Below, in pieces: positions 23,908 through 35,875 of a stretch of 64,000 nt of DNA. The translations under genes and the position numbers were made by a program. The DNA comes from Phlegmacium glaucopus (taxonomy: Eukaryota > Basidiomycota > Agaricomycetes > Agaricales > Cortinariaceae): contig MU130358.1 of assembly GCA_015039465.1 (NCBI GenBank), positions 131,272 to 195,271 on the forward strand, given 5' to 3'. The notes below the pieces were generated by a model. It saw only the letters and a list, made by a program, of their open reading frames with translations. It was not told the DNA's origin and searched no databases. Position 1 is the stretch's first letter; every line of letters starts with the position of its first letter.

Positions 23908-25629
23908 CTAAGCCCACTCTCGACCTACCCGCCTACCCGCCTCGACACAATCGCCGACACTGACCCCTCCAACACCTGCGCCCACTATGGCTAGTCTACC
24001 GTCCCAGCCTAGATGGTTTGATGAAGAAAGGTTATGACTAGGAGCCTGTAGCACTGATTTCACCTCTTCCATACGGTCTAAATGCCCAGGACGGAGAGTA
24101 GGAATGCAAGCTTCATTGTTCCAGAGTCGCCAATAAATTGGCAGAGGCATTGTCCGCCCCAAGTGATTGCTTAGTTGATCGACTAGAGAGAGAATAAAGT
24201 CTGGTGGTGGACGGTTACGATCAGTGTCGTTGAAATGTGGGAGGGTAGGGATAGGATAAGGACCCCCTGTCATGATGGTCACTTTTGTGAGGTTTCCTTG
24301 GGAGTGCGAGTCGCTTTTTATAGAAGGATCTTGTTCATGCAAAGAACAGGAGTCAAAGACCGTACCAAGCATATTTGATGACGATTTGTCAGAAGGATCG
24401 AGATATCCGGTCAGAGGTCGAGGGATGAGATATCCAAACCCTTCCGGGAGAATGCGCTCTGGGGGACATGGGAAGACAAGATTGACAACCTGTACACTCG
24501 AGGCCGTGTTTTCTGTAAGATGAGGTATCGGTGGGAGGTTTACGACCGAATCTGAAGACTTGGGTTGTGAGGCGATTTTATGCAGAATGGGAAGGGGAAG
24601 TGCAGACACGACATGCGATGTTTCGAGCTTTCCTGATGAATGAGAAATCTGAGGGATAATACAATTAGTTCAGAAGTGCGAACAGATGAAATGACATGTA
24701 AAATTACCTTCAAAGAACCGTCTTCCAACATTTCGAGATTTGATATGATCGTGTCCCTGATAATGTCCACATTCGTTGTGGCAAGTAAACGAGTCTCCAG
24801 TGCATTGGTCAAAGATTGCATTCCGTTCTTGAACGAATAAACCGAAACATTATGCATCAATTCTAAAGTCTTCCCTAGATCATATGCATCTTCATCGGAT
24901 TTTCTCTTGCCCGGGAGTAAAAAGCCTCTAACCACGCTTCCCCATCCTCTTTCTTCCGCTTCCCACAAGATAGGAAAGGCTGTACGGACACTCAAATTCC
25001 TGGAATCAGTGGCATAGATTCCATGAACCAACGCGCTGCCGAATATCCTAGCGAAGGTTTCACCGAAGCGACGTGAAAGAAAAGAATCAACACTTTCATC
25101 TCGCGCACCCGTGGGGCGATTTGAAAGTTTGAATGGCTCTCTAAGTACTGCGGGTAGAATCAATGGTCGTAAAGGAGAGGTCAACAGTGATGTGAAGGAT
25201 GATGGAAGGCGCTGAAGACCAGAGATCGCTGGTTTGGACAGTGATGATGTTGGAATGTACAGGAAGCGAGCTTGTGCCGCTGGCGCTGTCTTGGGAACTG
25301 TAATTACATTATCCTCAAGACTGAGTAGATTTATCTACTCTTCGCGTATAAATCAATTCAATTCGGCCAGAAAACAAAATTTAGAAGGGCAAAAGACATA
25401 CTAATTCAAGGACAGACTTGCTATTAGGTCGCAAGGTACGTGGGCCAGCCTCCAGAAGCATTGAAGCATCCTCTCTAATTTTTATACGCTCTGAGCGCAC
25501 CCATCCGCCAAGTCGTGCTTGTTTCTCAATTACAGTCACTTTTGCTGTCGGAAACCGCCGGGAAAGATGGAAAGCAGAGGAGAGCCCTGTAAGACCACCG
25601 CCCAAGACCGCAATACTCTTTGGTGGCAT
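23908..25629 (-). CDS. HEM14: Protoporphyrinogen oxidase, mitochondrial heme biosynthesis
   Basis: The FAD enzyme that oxidises protoporphyrinogen IX to protoporphyrin IX, the penultimate step of heme synthesis, at the mitochondrial inner membrane. It has 531 residues in three exons: 25629-25402, 25334-24708 and 24648-23908, with both introns phase 0. The N-terminal FAD-binding motif is IAVLGGGLTGLSSAFHLSRR with a downstream Glu (VTVIEK). PPOX blocks follow: LGGWVRSER, EAGPRTLRPN, SVDSFLSRRFG, ALVHGIYATD and GMQSLTNALE. The C-terminal flavin motif is LAIVGAGVGGVSVGDCVEAGRR. Length is normal for fungi. As in other PPOX proteins there is little cleavable presequence. The gene starts 202 bp from a divergently transcribed P450. 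Confidence 0.95.
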
Positions 25630-25831
25630 AAAGGCCTTTCTATGATTTTTGTTCTGACTGACATTTGACTGACAATGAACTCGGCTACTTTGTTGGTCGC
25701 CCCTTTGCCGGTTGCTCTATATCTGTGAAACATTGCGCATCTGCCCGGCTTGAACTTGGACAAGATTCGTAGTCCTTTTTTACCTGGTACTTAACGACGA
25801 CTTACTCATCCGTAGCTTGAACTTGGATTCA
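25630..25831. promoter_or_regulatory. Bidirectional promoter between HEM14 and P450
   Basis: A 202-bp gap separates the two divergent start codons, so both promoters must lie here or overlap the 5' ends. No binding site can be named. The spacing makes shared regulation plausible. Confidence 0.55.
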
Positions 25832-28170
25832 ATGGCCTACCTATCACAACTCCTAGCTTCACTCGTAGCCGTGCCTTTGACATATAGTGCCTATAAATTT
25901 CTACAGTTCTTTTATGCTCAGTGGACATCGCCTCTGCATGTTCTTCCCGGTCCACCGAATGCTAGTTTTCTCTATGGAAATATGAATGAAATATGGAAAG
26001 CTGTATGTATTGCGCTCCGATATTACCCTCTTCATATCATCTTCATACCTTTTCTACAGGAGAATTCAGTCTTGCATGAAAAATGGGTCCAGGAATATGG
26101 GTCAACCATCACATACAAGAGCTTCTTTGGAGTAAGGCCTTAGCCTCCATAGAGATATCCTGACTTATTCTGGATGCAGATGAATCGTCTTTATACGACA
26201 GATACGAAGGCGATTAATCATATCCTAATGAATGATTATGTCTACCAGAAACCGGAATCAGCGCGTTACAATTTGAGCCTCATTCTGGGTTCTGGTGTCC
26301 TGGTTGTGGAAGGAGATAAACACAAACAACAGGTCAATATTTCTATCCATCTCATGTTCGAGACAGATAGATCTGAAATGGCTTTTTAGCGTCGAATCAT
26401 GGTATGGTAGCTCTTGTTTTTTTCCCCCAGCCTGCAACCTTAATTCTGGAGTATTTGTCTCCGTCACCAGAATCCTGCCTTCGGCACCGCACAAATCAGA
26501 GAACTGACAGAGATCTTTGTTGAAAAATCGCTGCAGGTAGCGTGACTTTATCTTTCAGGCACCCTTTACCTTAGTCCGCTGGTCATCTAGCTCCGTGATA
26601 TCTGGGCGGCAGAGAGCCAGAAAGCAGACGGCACCGCCGGCCGCATCGATGTTCTCTCATGGTTGAGTAAGATGACTCTGGACGTCATCGGCCTTGCTGG
26701 TACAGTGCATTCTAAATCTACAATCTTACCAAGTGACACCCAAACCATCCGCTTACAGGTTTCAACTATAAATTTGATACCCTAAGCAACAGTCCCGAGA
26801 AGAATGAACTGAGTACAGCCTTTAACATCCTTTTTCGATCCGGGACTACTATGAGGGTCATGCCGATGATCAGGGGCATGGTTCCCGCTCTTCGTTTTCT
26901 GGTAAGTTCCCTAGTTAACAGCCCGTCCAGGGATTGACCTCTTTGATCGCTACTAGCCTGCTGACCGTGATGCTGAAGCGAAGCATGCAGCACAGACGAT
27001 GGACCGCATTGGAAAGCGTCTACTCCGAGATAGTAAAGCTGCTATTCTAACCGATGGAGGGGAAAATGGGAAACTTGAAAAATCGTCATGGCGAGGCAGA
27101 GATCTCCTTTCGCTGTTGCTTAGAGCCAACATGTCAACGGATTTGCCACCAAATCAGCGTATGACGGACGAGGATGTTCTTGCTCGTGAGTATCGGCGAA
27201 ACTGGAAGTATTCTTTGGAATACTAAACGCCCCGTTTTATGTCAGAGGTCCCCACATTCTTGGTTGCCGGACACGAAACTACAAGGTCTTGACACGACTT
27301 AAACTTTAAAAACTTATTTTTCTAATTATATTCAAATAGCACTGCGACGACCTGGGCACTCTTTGCATTGACCCAAAACTCCGAAGCACAGGATAAACTT
27401 CGAAATGAAGTCCTTGCTGTTGGAACCGATAATCCTACCATGGACGAACTTAATGCTCTTCCATATCTTGATGCAGTCGTTCGAGAAACCCTGCGTATAC
27501 ATGCCCCGGTAGCATCAACAATGCGGGTAGCCACCGAAGACGATATTTTGCCTCTCGGTGAACCTATCAAAGACAAGTATGGAAGAATGATGGATGGAAT
27601 CCCGTGAGTGATGGTTTCTTGGATGAGTCTTTAGAGATGTTTTGTGGCTCATTTGCTCCCTTATAGAATTAGGAAAGGCCAAACTTTGCTTATCCCCATT
27701 CTTGCTCTCAACCGAGCACAATCAATATGGGGAGAAGATTCCTTGGAATTCAAGTGCGTTGTCCAATATTTGTCGATTAGGACCTTTACTTATTGGGGAC
27801 CTTGTATTAAGACCTGAAAGATGGCAGATGGCGCCAGAGGCCGCCGCCTCCATACCTGGCATATGGGGAAATATGTTAACATTCCTCGGTGGACCCCGTG
27901 CTTGCATTGGTTATCGTTTCGCTCTTGTCGAGTATGCATGCCTTTCTTTCCAGAATCGTATGGCATCCATGCTGATCTCCTCTTTTACCCTTTTCTTCCA
28001 GGATGAAGGCTTTGTTGTTCACCCTCATCAGAGCATTTGAATTTGAATTGGCCGTACCGCCTCAAGATATCGGTAAAAAATCTGCCATTGTCCAGCGTCC
28101 TGTGATTCTTTCCGACCCTCAAGCTGGAAACCAAATGCCGTTGCTTTTGAAACCCGTTCATCAGCTCTAA
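25832..28170 (+). CDS. Cytochrome P450 monooxygenase
   Basis: A heme-thiolate monooxygenase of 544 residues in 13 exons: 25832-26002, 26060-26131, 26180-26332, 26390-26401, 26471-26536, 26591-26699, 26759-26901, 26957-27185, 27246-27285, 27340-27603, 27667-27753, 27812-27931 and 28002-28170. It has an N-terminal membrane anchor (about 1-30) followed by the LPGPP hinge. The I-helix is [11 protein letters not shown], the K-helix is ETLR, then PERW. The heme loop is [13 protein letters not shown] with Cys near residue 480. All diagnostic motifs are intact, so it should be active, probably ER-bound with a CPR partner. Exon 4 is a 12-nt microexon coding RRIM within the conserved RRIMNPAFG stretch. 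Substrate and CYP family cannot be read from sequence; it resembles the large basidiomycete CYP64-like/CYP51xx clans. Confidence 0.92.
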
Positions 28171-28780
28171 TATTATCTCATTAAATATTAATATTGTACA
28201 ATTGACTCTGTTGTTTTGTAAATTGTCTTGTTTTTGAGATTAACTACTTATTCTCGAATGTATAGGATTTTATTTTATTTACAGGTTATGCAGTATACGG
28301 CATTGCTAGCTCCATTTGACCTCGACCTTGAGGAGTTCATCATCGTTGTCTTCGCCGATCTTTCCTTCATAATGGACTCTCTGTTCTCTTGGATTAATGT
28401 TAAGCACTAAAGATGTCGGAATCTCAAACTAACCTCAGATTTGGACTCGAGGACCTGAAAAATGGTTTGTTGGATTTGTTGGGGACCGCCAAAATTTGCG
28501 CAGTTCTGACCGGGTACTTAGACGTCCTAAGGACATGTACATTTTCCATCGCAACCATAGCTCTCTGACGCCGCACGGTGTTGTTTTCGCTTTTTTACAG
28601 CCCGGGCAGCTGCTTTACCTGCGAGATAAGCTCTGATAAGCTTCCACAACTTGAAGCTGCCTGGCTCGGTTTTAAAAAAAAAAAAAAACCGGTTGAAGGA
28701 CATGCGTTCATGACACATGGTACTCCTGATACAGAAGGGCGTGTTATTTAAACTGTGTTTTTTAAATTTTTTTAAGAGAG
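28171..28780. other. Intergenic stretch downstream of P450
   Basis: About 0.6 kb. It includes an A run at 28673-28687 and the AT-rich sequence at 28755-28780 that borders the LINE fragment. I see no supported gene. Confidence 0.5.
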
Positions 28781-29945
28781 CATATCTAAGGGCGTGCTAA
28801 GTCAATACCTATCTAAGACTACAAGAGCCATAGAATACCACACCCCCCCACTGACGGAGCAGCAGAGTAAAAGTGGGTCGGTGTATCCTCCACCGTCTTA
28901 GACTATGCTCCCCTGTTAAACTCCTGTGGAAAATAAGATGAGATGCGTGTGGGGTGACTTGATGGGCAAAGGCGACAGGGTCCGCTAGGCGGATAATAGG
29001 AGTGTAAAGAGCGTCTCGAGGACAGCCGGGCTAGTAGAATAGAGGTTAGTGTAAAGGGGGGTGGTGAACAGGCAGGGAGTGGCTGGAGTGACGAGTGCCT
29101 TGGGTGGTTAGGGAACAAGGGCGGGTGGAGGAAGCGATCAATTAGTATTGCGAGTGGGGTGAGGGGTTGGGGCGGCATTAGGGGCAGGGTTGCGGGCAGA
29201 GGTGGCTTGAGTTTTGAAGCGTTTGGTGGCGTGGATGTATTTGAGCAGGGGTTTGGTGGCAGAGGGGTCTGAGAGTAGAAACAGGAGGGAGTCGGCATTG
29301 CGTCTGAGCTTGCGTAGGAGAAGGTGTCGTTCGTGTTGATAATGAGGGCAGCGGAGCAGGAAGTGTTGCACCGATTCGACGGTGAGGCCTTGACAGTGGG
29401 GGCAGGCAGGGGTTTCGGAGCGGCGTATACGGAAAAGGTGTTGGTTGAGTGGAGAGTGTCCAGTACGGAGTTGAGTGAGGATAGCAGATTGGCGACGGTC
29501 AAGTGGGTCGACGAGCTTGAGGAATTTATTTGAGGGTAGGGACTTGTCGAGGGATCGGATTAGGGGGTAGCGGGGTGAGGTCTTCCATCGTTTCTTCCAG
29601 GTCTTGCGGATGGTGGAAAGGTTGGCTTGTCGAGTGGCAGCTAAGCTGATAGGGAGGGGGGAATTGCGTAGATATACGGGTAGGAGGTTCTTGGGGCTTG
29701 AACGGCCTTGGGCAGCTTGTTTTGCCAGGGCGTCTGCACGTTCGTTGGGAGGGAATTTCTCGTGGCCTGGCGTCCAATGGATCTGGAGGTTAATGACATT
29801 GCGGGTGGGGGGGTTGGGAGGGAGGGCATTGGTGAGGCGGTGCTGGGTAGAGTGGAGCTGTTCAGCAGCATCACCTGGCTCGGTTAATAAACTGTCGTAT
29901 GACTTCAATTGCATGCGGTGGGCAGTAGTATCGCAACCGTGACAA
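28781..29945 (-). mobile_element. 5'-truncated LINE (non-LTR) retrotransposon fragment: RNase H and zinc-knuckle end
   Basis: An open minus-strand frame of about 259 residues (29914-29138) matches the C-terminal end of a LINE pol protein. The last part of an RNase H domain is visible (IHWTPGHEKFPPNERADALAK, with the His/Asn/Asp pattern). It is followed by the usual tail: TGHSPLNQHLFRI and a CPHC..H..C knuckle (PACPHCQGLTVESVQHFLLRCPHY). The reverse transcriptase and endonuclease are missing, and an in-frame stop lies upstream near 29945, so this is a dead 5'-truncated insertion, as is usual for LINEs. About 350 bp of 3' region follows, ending in A-rich sequence on the minus strand near 28760-28780. 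Exact ends are uncertain. CpG sites are still common, so the insertion may be fairly recent. Confidence 0.8.
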
Positions 29946-30981
29946 CCTTAGGCGTTCCGTGAGCGTCAGCCTACTACTGCCTAGTACGTCAGCTCCTGGA
30001 TCGCGATACAGAAGTAGCCTGTGCTGACCGGTAATCACATGAAAGAAGCAAATATTCGAAGACAATTTGGATACCATAAGTCTAGCAAGGGACGAAGACG
30101 CCCGACGAGCGCTGACCAGACACATGAAACTCCAATCCGGGGACAACTCGGGCGAGTAGCTTGATGAACTATCATTCTTTTGTGGGTTCTATTTGTGTGT
30201 GATCTGCTTAAGATTTAACCTAGAGTTGATTAGGATGAAGGTCGTGCATTTAAAAATTTCACCAACCATTATATTTAGAAATATGCTGGGAGATATTTTC
30301 TCCAAAATTCAATTTGATCGATGGAACTTTCTTCGAATTGTCAATCTCTGCGGAACCATTTGTGGAGTAAAGATGATGCATCCGGGATGCCCGAAGCAGT
30401 CTATACACTTCTATACATATCCTCCGCTGAAGTCCACTGACTAACCCAGACTAACACAGACTAACCCTCCCTATTTTAGAACGGCGATCGGTAATTATCT
30501 GTAATTATGCACATCGGTTCCAAACGGTGACCAAACCACTGGTCAAGTTCATGACCCATCGAACATACTTTATTTGCCGAAGAGTCCACCTGAAGTAAAA
30601 TTCAGCTGAGGAAATGTCTGGAAATGTTCCCAAGTGCTTAATAAATGAATCGCGGAAAATCGTTCTCCTGATGGTGCCTTAAAGTCGATCTGGACGATGT
30701 AACGGCCGATATGACCCCCTATCTATTCCCTTTCCTCCATTTCAAATTTAATCTACCCATTGGGATAAATGTTTTACAAAGAAGGGAGGCTTTAAGTAGC
30801 TTTAAGTTCTCCCTGATTCTGTTCACCCTCACCTAACACCCTCCCTTTTGGCACTTTTAGAACAAAGCGGACGTCGGGTCGCCCAGACTACTTATCATCT
30901 TCGAGAGTCTACGAACCCTCGGGAGAGTTCGACTCCCTCAAGTGTCTCTATCTCCCTCTGAAAAGAGGCAGACATTTCAAA
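29946..30981. other. 1-kb stretch with no supported gene
   Basis: It lies between the LINE fragment and the 7TM gene. The left 200 bp may be target or transposon-derived sequence. The rest should hold the promoter of the 7TM gene. No gene was recognised. Confidence 0.5.
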
Positions 30982-32189
30982 ATGCCAGCAATGCCTCAAG
31001 TATCTTCGATACCTGTGCTCAACCCCAGTATATATCTCAACTATCTCTCTCCAGAGATGGCGGAGCAATTTGAGCTTGCTCGAAATGTCTCCCTTGTGAC
31101 GTTGGGGGTAAGTTATCAATCTGGATCAGCAAGCAAGCCTGTCTCATTCATCCTCCGCAGGCTCTGCTTTGCGACATTCTAGTTGCACTACCGGAAGATT
31201 TGGCTATAATCAAGTCTGGCATTGGGCCAACAATGATAGCCTATATCCTTTCGAGGTACGTTGACATGCCTAATTTGATCCAAACCAACGAAATTTAAAC
31301 TACCATAATGACAGGGTTTCGGGGCTTGTTTACGTTATTTTATGTGTCGTTTCGAAGAGTGAGCTAGCACCCATGTTTTAAAATTAAAACGAGCTATTAT
31401 TGAAGGCCTCCAGCTAGTCCGGGATCACACTGTGCTGCATACCAACTTGGGATCGGGTTGTGCTGGGTCGTTGCCACGGCCTCGTTTTCCTTCTTATTCC
31501 TTCGAAGGGCACAAGCCGTATTCTATCATCGCAAATTTTGGCGATACTTCTACAGCTGCCTGTTTCTTGTAAACGTTGGAGTGTCGGTTGTAGTTCCTAT
31601 CGGCAATCGGGCAGGTCCACTCGGGCAAACTGGATGGTGCATAAACACCATGATTGCACCCTACGTGTCCGCCGCCGTCCTTTCCCGTTTATTATTTGAT
31701 TCTTGCGTTTTTTTGGGTATATCTTACGAACTAGCGACACGAGAATCGATCGACGGCGCATCAGTTACCTGGCGTACATTTGTAACTGGAAAAGTACCCA
31801 CACGAACACGACTAGCAAGAGCGCTCGTTCGAGGTGGACAACAGTATTATCTGTACGCAAGTTCTTATCCAATTATATGTGTTCTGATCTTACCCAATTT
31901 ACTTAGGATAAGCGTTTGTTCAAACCTGGCCATGTCATCCCTCATCATAGCTTCTCCCCATATCCCCTTGATCTACGAAGTGATGTTCACCGTCCCCGAC
32001 ATTGCTCTATCTACCTCGATGGCTTGTCGAGTCTTTCGAAATCTGAGAACTTCGGCGACCCACACGGATATCATTACATCAACAATGTCCATCTTGGAAT
32101 TCCCACCGACAGAAATCTCAGATAGCCAAAGTACTGCCAGCTTAGGCGTCGACGTCTTACCACGGAGCCAATCGAGGCAATCTAAATAA
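30982..32189 (+). CDS. Seven-helix membrane protein of an agaric orphan family
   Basis: A 328-residue multi-pass protein in five exons: 30982-31107, 31161-31255, 31315-31358, 31414-31852 and 31907-32189. About seven hydrophobic helices are visible. Family-like blocks are LVTLGALLCDILVALPEDL after a short N-terminus, a GLCWVVATASFSFLFLRRAQAVF helix, GQQYYLISVCSNL once intron 4 is removed, and the closing VPDIALSTSMACRVFR. This pattern recurs in large expanded families of unknown function in mushrooms. Intron 4 (31853-31906, GTACGC..TAG, 54 nt) has no stop and keeps frame, so it can be mistaken for coding sequence. Without it the junction reads YYLI, as in relatives. The C-terminal tail is Ser/Thr-rich. 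Receptor function is possible but not shown. Confidence 0.72.
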
Positions 32190-32333
32190 AAGGCGGACGT
32201 TGTATATGTATAAATATCAAGCTACTAGTCTGTACTCGCATCATGTAGCCTTACGACGTAATGAGTGTTGCACGTGTGTGTGACGAAAGGGTATGTTATT
32301 TGTGACAAGAGCAGAGATTTCCGGGAGACTGTG

Positions 32334-35300
32334 ATGACGGCGTCGACAGTGATAGCTGGGCAGCTCTCGCGATCAAGATCATCAGACTCGAGCGCTTCAT
32401 CGTTGTCTTCAACGTTCTCAGATATCATCACATCAGACTCGTCCTCAACGACATCAAAAACACACGCTTTCTTTGCTTCTCCTTTTTCAACTCATCCACC
32501 ATCTCCCATCCCACAACTTGAGCCAAAGGCGCCTGCAGCTCGTTCTCTCACTGCAGACTTTTTTGCGACACCCGTTAAGCCACCTTCACCCCCGATATCC
32601 GCCTCGGTCAAGAGACAACGTACCATACATCCATCTCGCATATTTCCTTCACGATATACATCCACCGTAGACCGCAGTCCAGATTTCGTTTCACTCGATG
32701 TCCAAACCCTCTCACCCCAAAATATGTCTTCTCATGAGCGTTCTCCTTCATCGGGCTCCGAATCTTCATTTACTTCTTCCTTTGTCGAAACTCGACTACC
32801 CACTCCTCCACCTCCCGCTTTTGCCCGCATACCGATTACAATTTCTTCATCGTCTAACTTTGAATCACAATCAAGCGAACCTACACCTCGTCCTCCAAAT
32901 CTAGAACCTACATTGCTCCACTTTGAAAGAAGCCTTTTGCTCGCCGCTCAAGAAACACAGAAATGGAATCACCAACCTCAGCCCGAACCCGAGCCAGAGC
33001 TTCTTCATGATGACGATGAAGAGCCGGAAGAAGAACCGCATCCAGGAAGCATCATTTCCCTCACCCCAATTCCTCAATTCTCCTTGTCCCCTGTCGCGTT
33101 AACCTTCGCAACCGCTAGCCCTCACAACCCTACACAAGATGATCGTGAAACTCCAACGCCAACGAACGAGCCTTCTAAATCCTCTAAATCAAGTCAGTAC
33201 TTCCATTTATGGATTATCTTTGGCTTTTTACTTAATTCTCTCCTGATTCTAGCTTCTTCGTCTGCTTATTCCTCCCTACCTGCGTCTCCCTCGACAAGGG
33301 ATGATTCCGCCGCACCACCGACCCTGCGTCTCTTACGCCCCTTGGGACATGGAGCCTTTTCTGCCGTATGGCTTGCGGAAGATCTTAGTCGTGTACCTCT
33401 CACGCTTGTCTCGAAGAAGAGCGTGAGAGATCTGAGAAGGAGGGTTAGTGGTCGTGATAAGGAAAGAGAGAGGGAGAAGGAGAGAGAGAAAGAAAAGGGC
33501 AAAGGGAGAGAAAGCGAAAAAGAAACGAGAGACAACGAAAAAATAACGCAAGGCGATCAAGAAGGGGCATCGCCGAAGGAGGTCACAAATTTTTACTTGC
33601 CTAGACGTCCACCTAGAAATTTGAGGGACGGATTGAAATCCATGCTTTCCTTCTCGCGTTTACCGAAATTAGCACCACCGCCTCTTTCTAGCAGCTGCAC
33701 GGACGATACTCTATATACCTCACCATCAGATATGGATCTCTCATCATGGAACGGCTGCGATCTTCCATCTTCCCCTTCCCTCCACCTCGATGCAGATGTA
33801 GATAAGGATCTATCAACCCTATCGCGCACATCCAGTATTCGTTCATCATCTTCATCCCACTCCCACTCTTCCTTCTCAGGTGCGGGTGGAGGAACAACAG
33901 GGATCTCACGTCATCAGAGTCTTAAACTTCCTCCTAGTCCTCATGGTGATTCGGCTAGTTTGTCTAGAGATTCAAGTTTGAAGAAGTTTAGAGATCGGGT
34001 GAGGGGGACTAGACCTGCATTTCGGTTGGGGACGTATCTTGATGAACGACATGGAGAGATGGGGTGGAACGAGGGGATGGAGATTGTAGGAGCTGAGGAG
34101 GGAGAACAAGGAGAACAAAATCATCTCGGCGCCAATCTATCACGTCATTCGATCCTGAGAGGTAACACTATCAATAGTATCAACGGCAGGTTGGTAGCGG
34201 TGAAGATGACACCTAGGAGGGTCAGAGGTGCAAAGGGAAGGCGGGAGAGGGCGGAAGAGGAACGCACACGGGTAGGGTTTGTCAGGGAGGTGGAGGTTTT
34301 AAAGGTCAGTTAGCCTTTGCACGCTTCCTTTTTTTTGGGTTGCCTGAACTGGCAAGTTGGGGAATGGTGGTGATGTTCCTATATGGGGGTGCCTGGCACC
34401 CGTGATCCAACGCTTTTTACTGACACTTTTTTTTCAAATAGCATATCTCACATCCTAACATCACCCCTCTTCTCGCGCATTTATCCACTTCGACACATCA
34501 TATCTTGGTGTTACCATACCTCCAAGGGGGAGATCTACTTGGTTTAGTGAATAACGATGTTGCTTGGGGAAAACTTGGTAAGATTCCCTCAATCCCTTAG
34601 AAAAGACACTGAATCTGCGTAGGTGAATCTGTGTTGAGACGGATATGGTATGAACTGTGTAAAGCTGTTGGATGGATGCATGGCGTGGGTTTGGTGCATC
34701 GTGATATTAAACTTGAAAGTAAGGGTTTTCATACTTTATATTCAGATCGATATCGACTTACGTTCCATTACGTTACCTTTCTCTTCCTTCTGCCCTTCTA
34801 CATAGACATCCTTTTAACAACACCAGCATTCAATTCTCTAACACCCACCTCACCTCCCCCGACATTATCTTCTCTCCCCACACTTCCAGCTCCATTCATC
34901 AAATTGACAGATTTTGGATTATCGAGATTTGTAGAGATTGATGTGAATGGGGAAGCTGAACTTTTGTGGACGAGATGTGGGAGTGAGGCGTACGCTGCCC
35001 CTGAATTAGTCACAGGTGGTGGAGGGTCAAGAGAAGGAGGAGACGAAAATGGCAGACGAGGCGTGTATGATGCTCGGAAAACGGATGCTTGGGCTTGTGG
35101 AGTGGTGTTGTATGCTCTTGTTGGGAGGCAATTACCGTTTGGTGAAGGTGTTGGAGCGCAGCCAATTGGTGGCGGCAGTCGGATTGGGGGAGAGAGAGGT
35201 GCTGGGAGAGGATCTTTAAAAGAGAGAAGGCAATGGTTAATGCGTATTGCTCGTGGAGAGTATGAGTGGCCTGGAGATCAAGGAGAAGGTGTGGAGGAGC

Positions 35301-35875
35301 GTCAGTCGCAGGTAGAGGAGAAGGAGCAAGAGAAGGATGAACTTGTTGGGACTGCTTTAATGCATAGTCGAGGAGCGAGGAGGATAGTAGGGCGTTTATT
35401 GATTCGCGATCCCAACAAAAGAGCGAGGATTGGAGATTTATGGGATGATTCTTGGATGACCCCGTGTACAGGAACTAGGAACGGAGCAAGTGGAGGAGAA
35501 GGGGACGAGGGGTTGTGGAAGGAGAGAGAGAAAGGGAGTGCGTGGAATGACTCTTATTCGTTGGTGACTAGCCCGGAAGGGGCGTCATCAGAAACGCCGG
35601 ATCAGCAAGGACTTGGACACGAGGACGGACATGAGGATGAAGATAGTCTTGATATACAGGGTCGGAATCAACATTTTACATGGATGTTTGATCAAACTGA
35701 GGTTGGAGGAGATTCTTTGGAAGTTTATCGTGAACTTCAGGAAGGTGAAGTTGGGGAGGGAGGGAACGGGGAGGAACTATTGTTGCTGGAGGAAGAGGAG
35801 GGAGAGGAGGAGGAAGGTGGATGCTTATTTGATCATGAAGGGATCGACAGTATTACGCGCCAAGAAGTCGTTTGA
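32334..35875 (+). CDS. Ser/Thr protein kinase with a long insertion in the N-lobe
   Basis: A 1,070-residue kinase in five exons: 32334-33192, 33253-34304, 34442-34577, 34623-34718 and 34806-35875. The first 310 residues are Ser/Pro-rich and disordered with an acidic patch. Kinase motifs are all present: glycine loop GHGAFSAV (318-325), VAVK with Lys 604, HRDIKLEN (708-715), DFG (750-752) and AAPEL. About 280 residues of low-complexity sequence (basic/acidic KERE runs, poly-Ser) separate the glycine loop from the catalytic lysine. A second insert lies between HRDIKLEN and DFG. The C-terminal tail is acidic. Intron 1 (60 nt) is open in frame and reads as a false membrane helix. It looks CAMK-like and fungal; I cannot name the orthologue. 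All catalytic residues are present, so it is probably active. Confidence 0.83.

Noticed and set aside
28527..28718. Small minus-strand frame ending in CTCP as a peptide gene
   Set aside because: It spans an A run and has no promoter, signal peptide or homologue I recognise.
33193..33252. Transmembrane helix in the kinase
   Set aside because: The hydrophobic stretch coincides exactly with a 60-nt GT..AG intron with a branch site, so it is most likely not translated.
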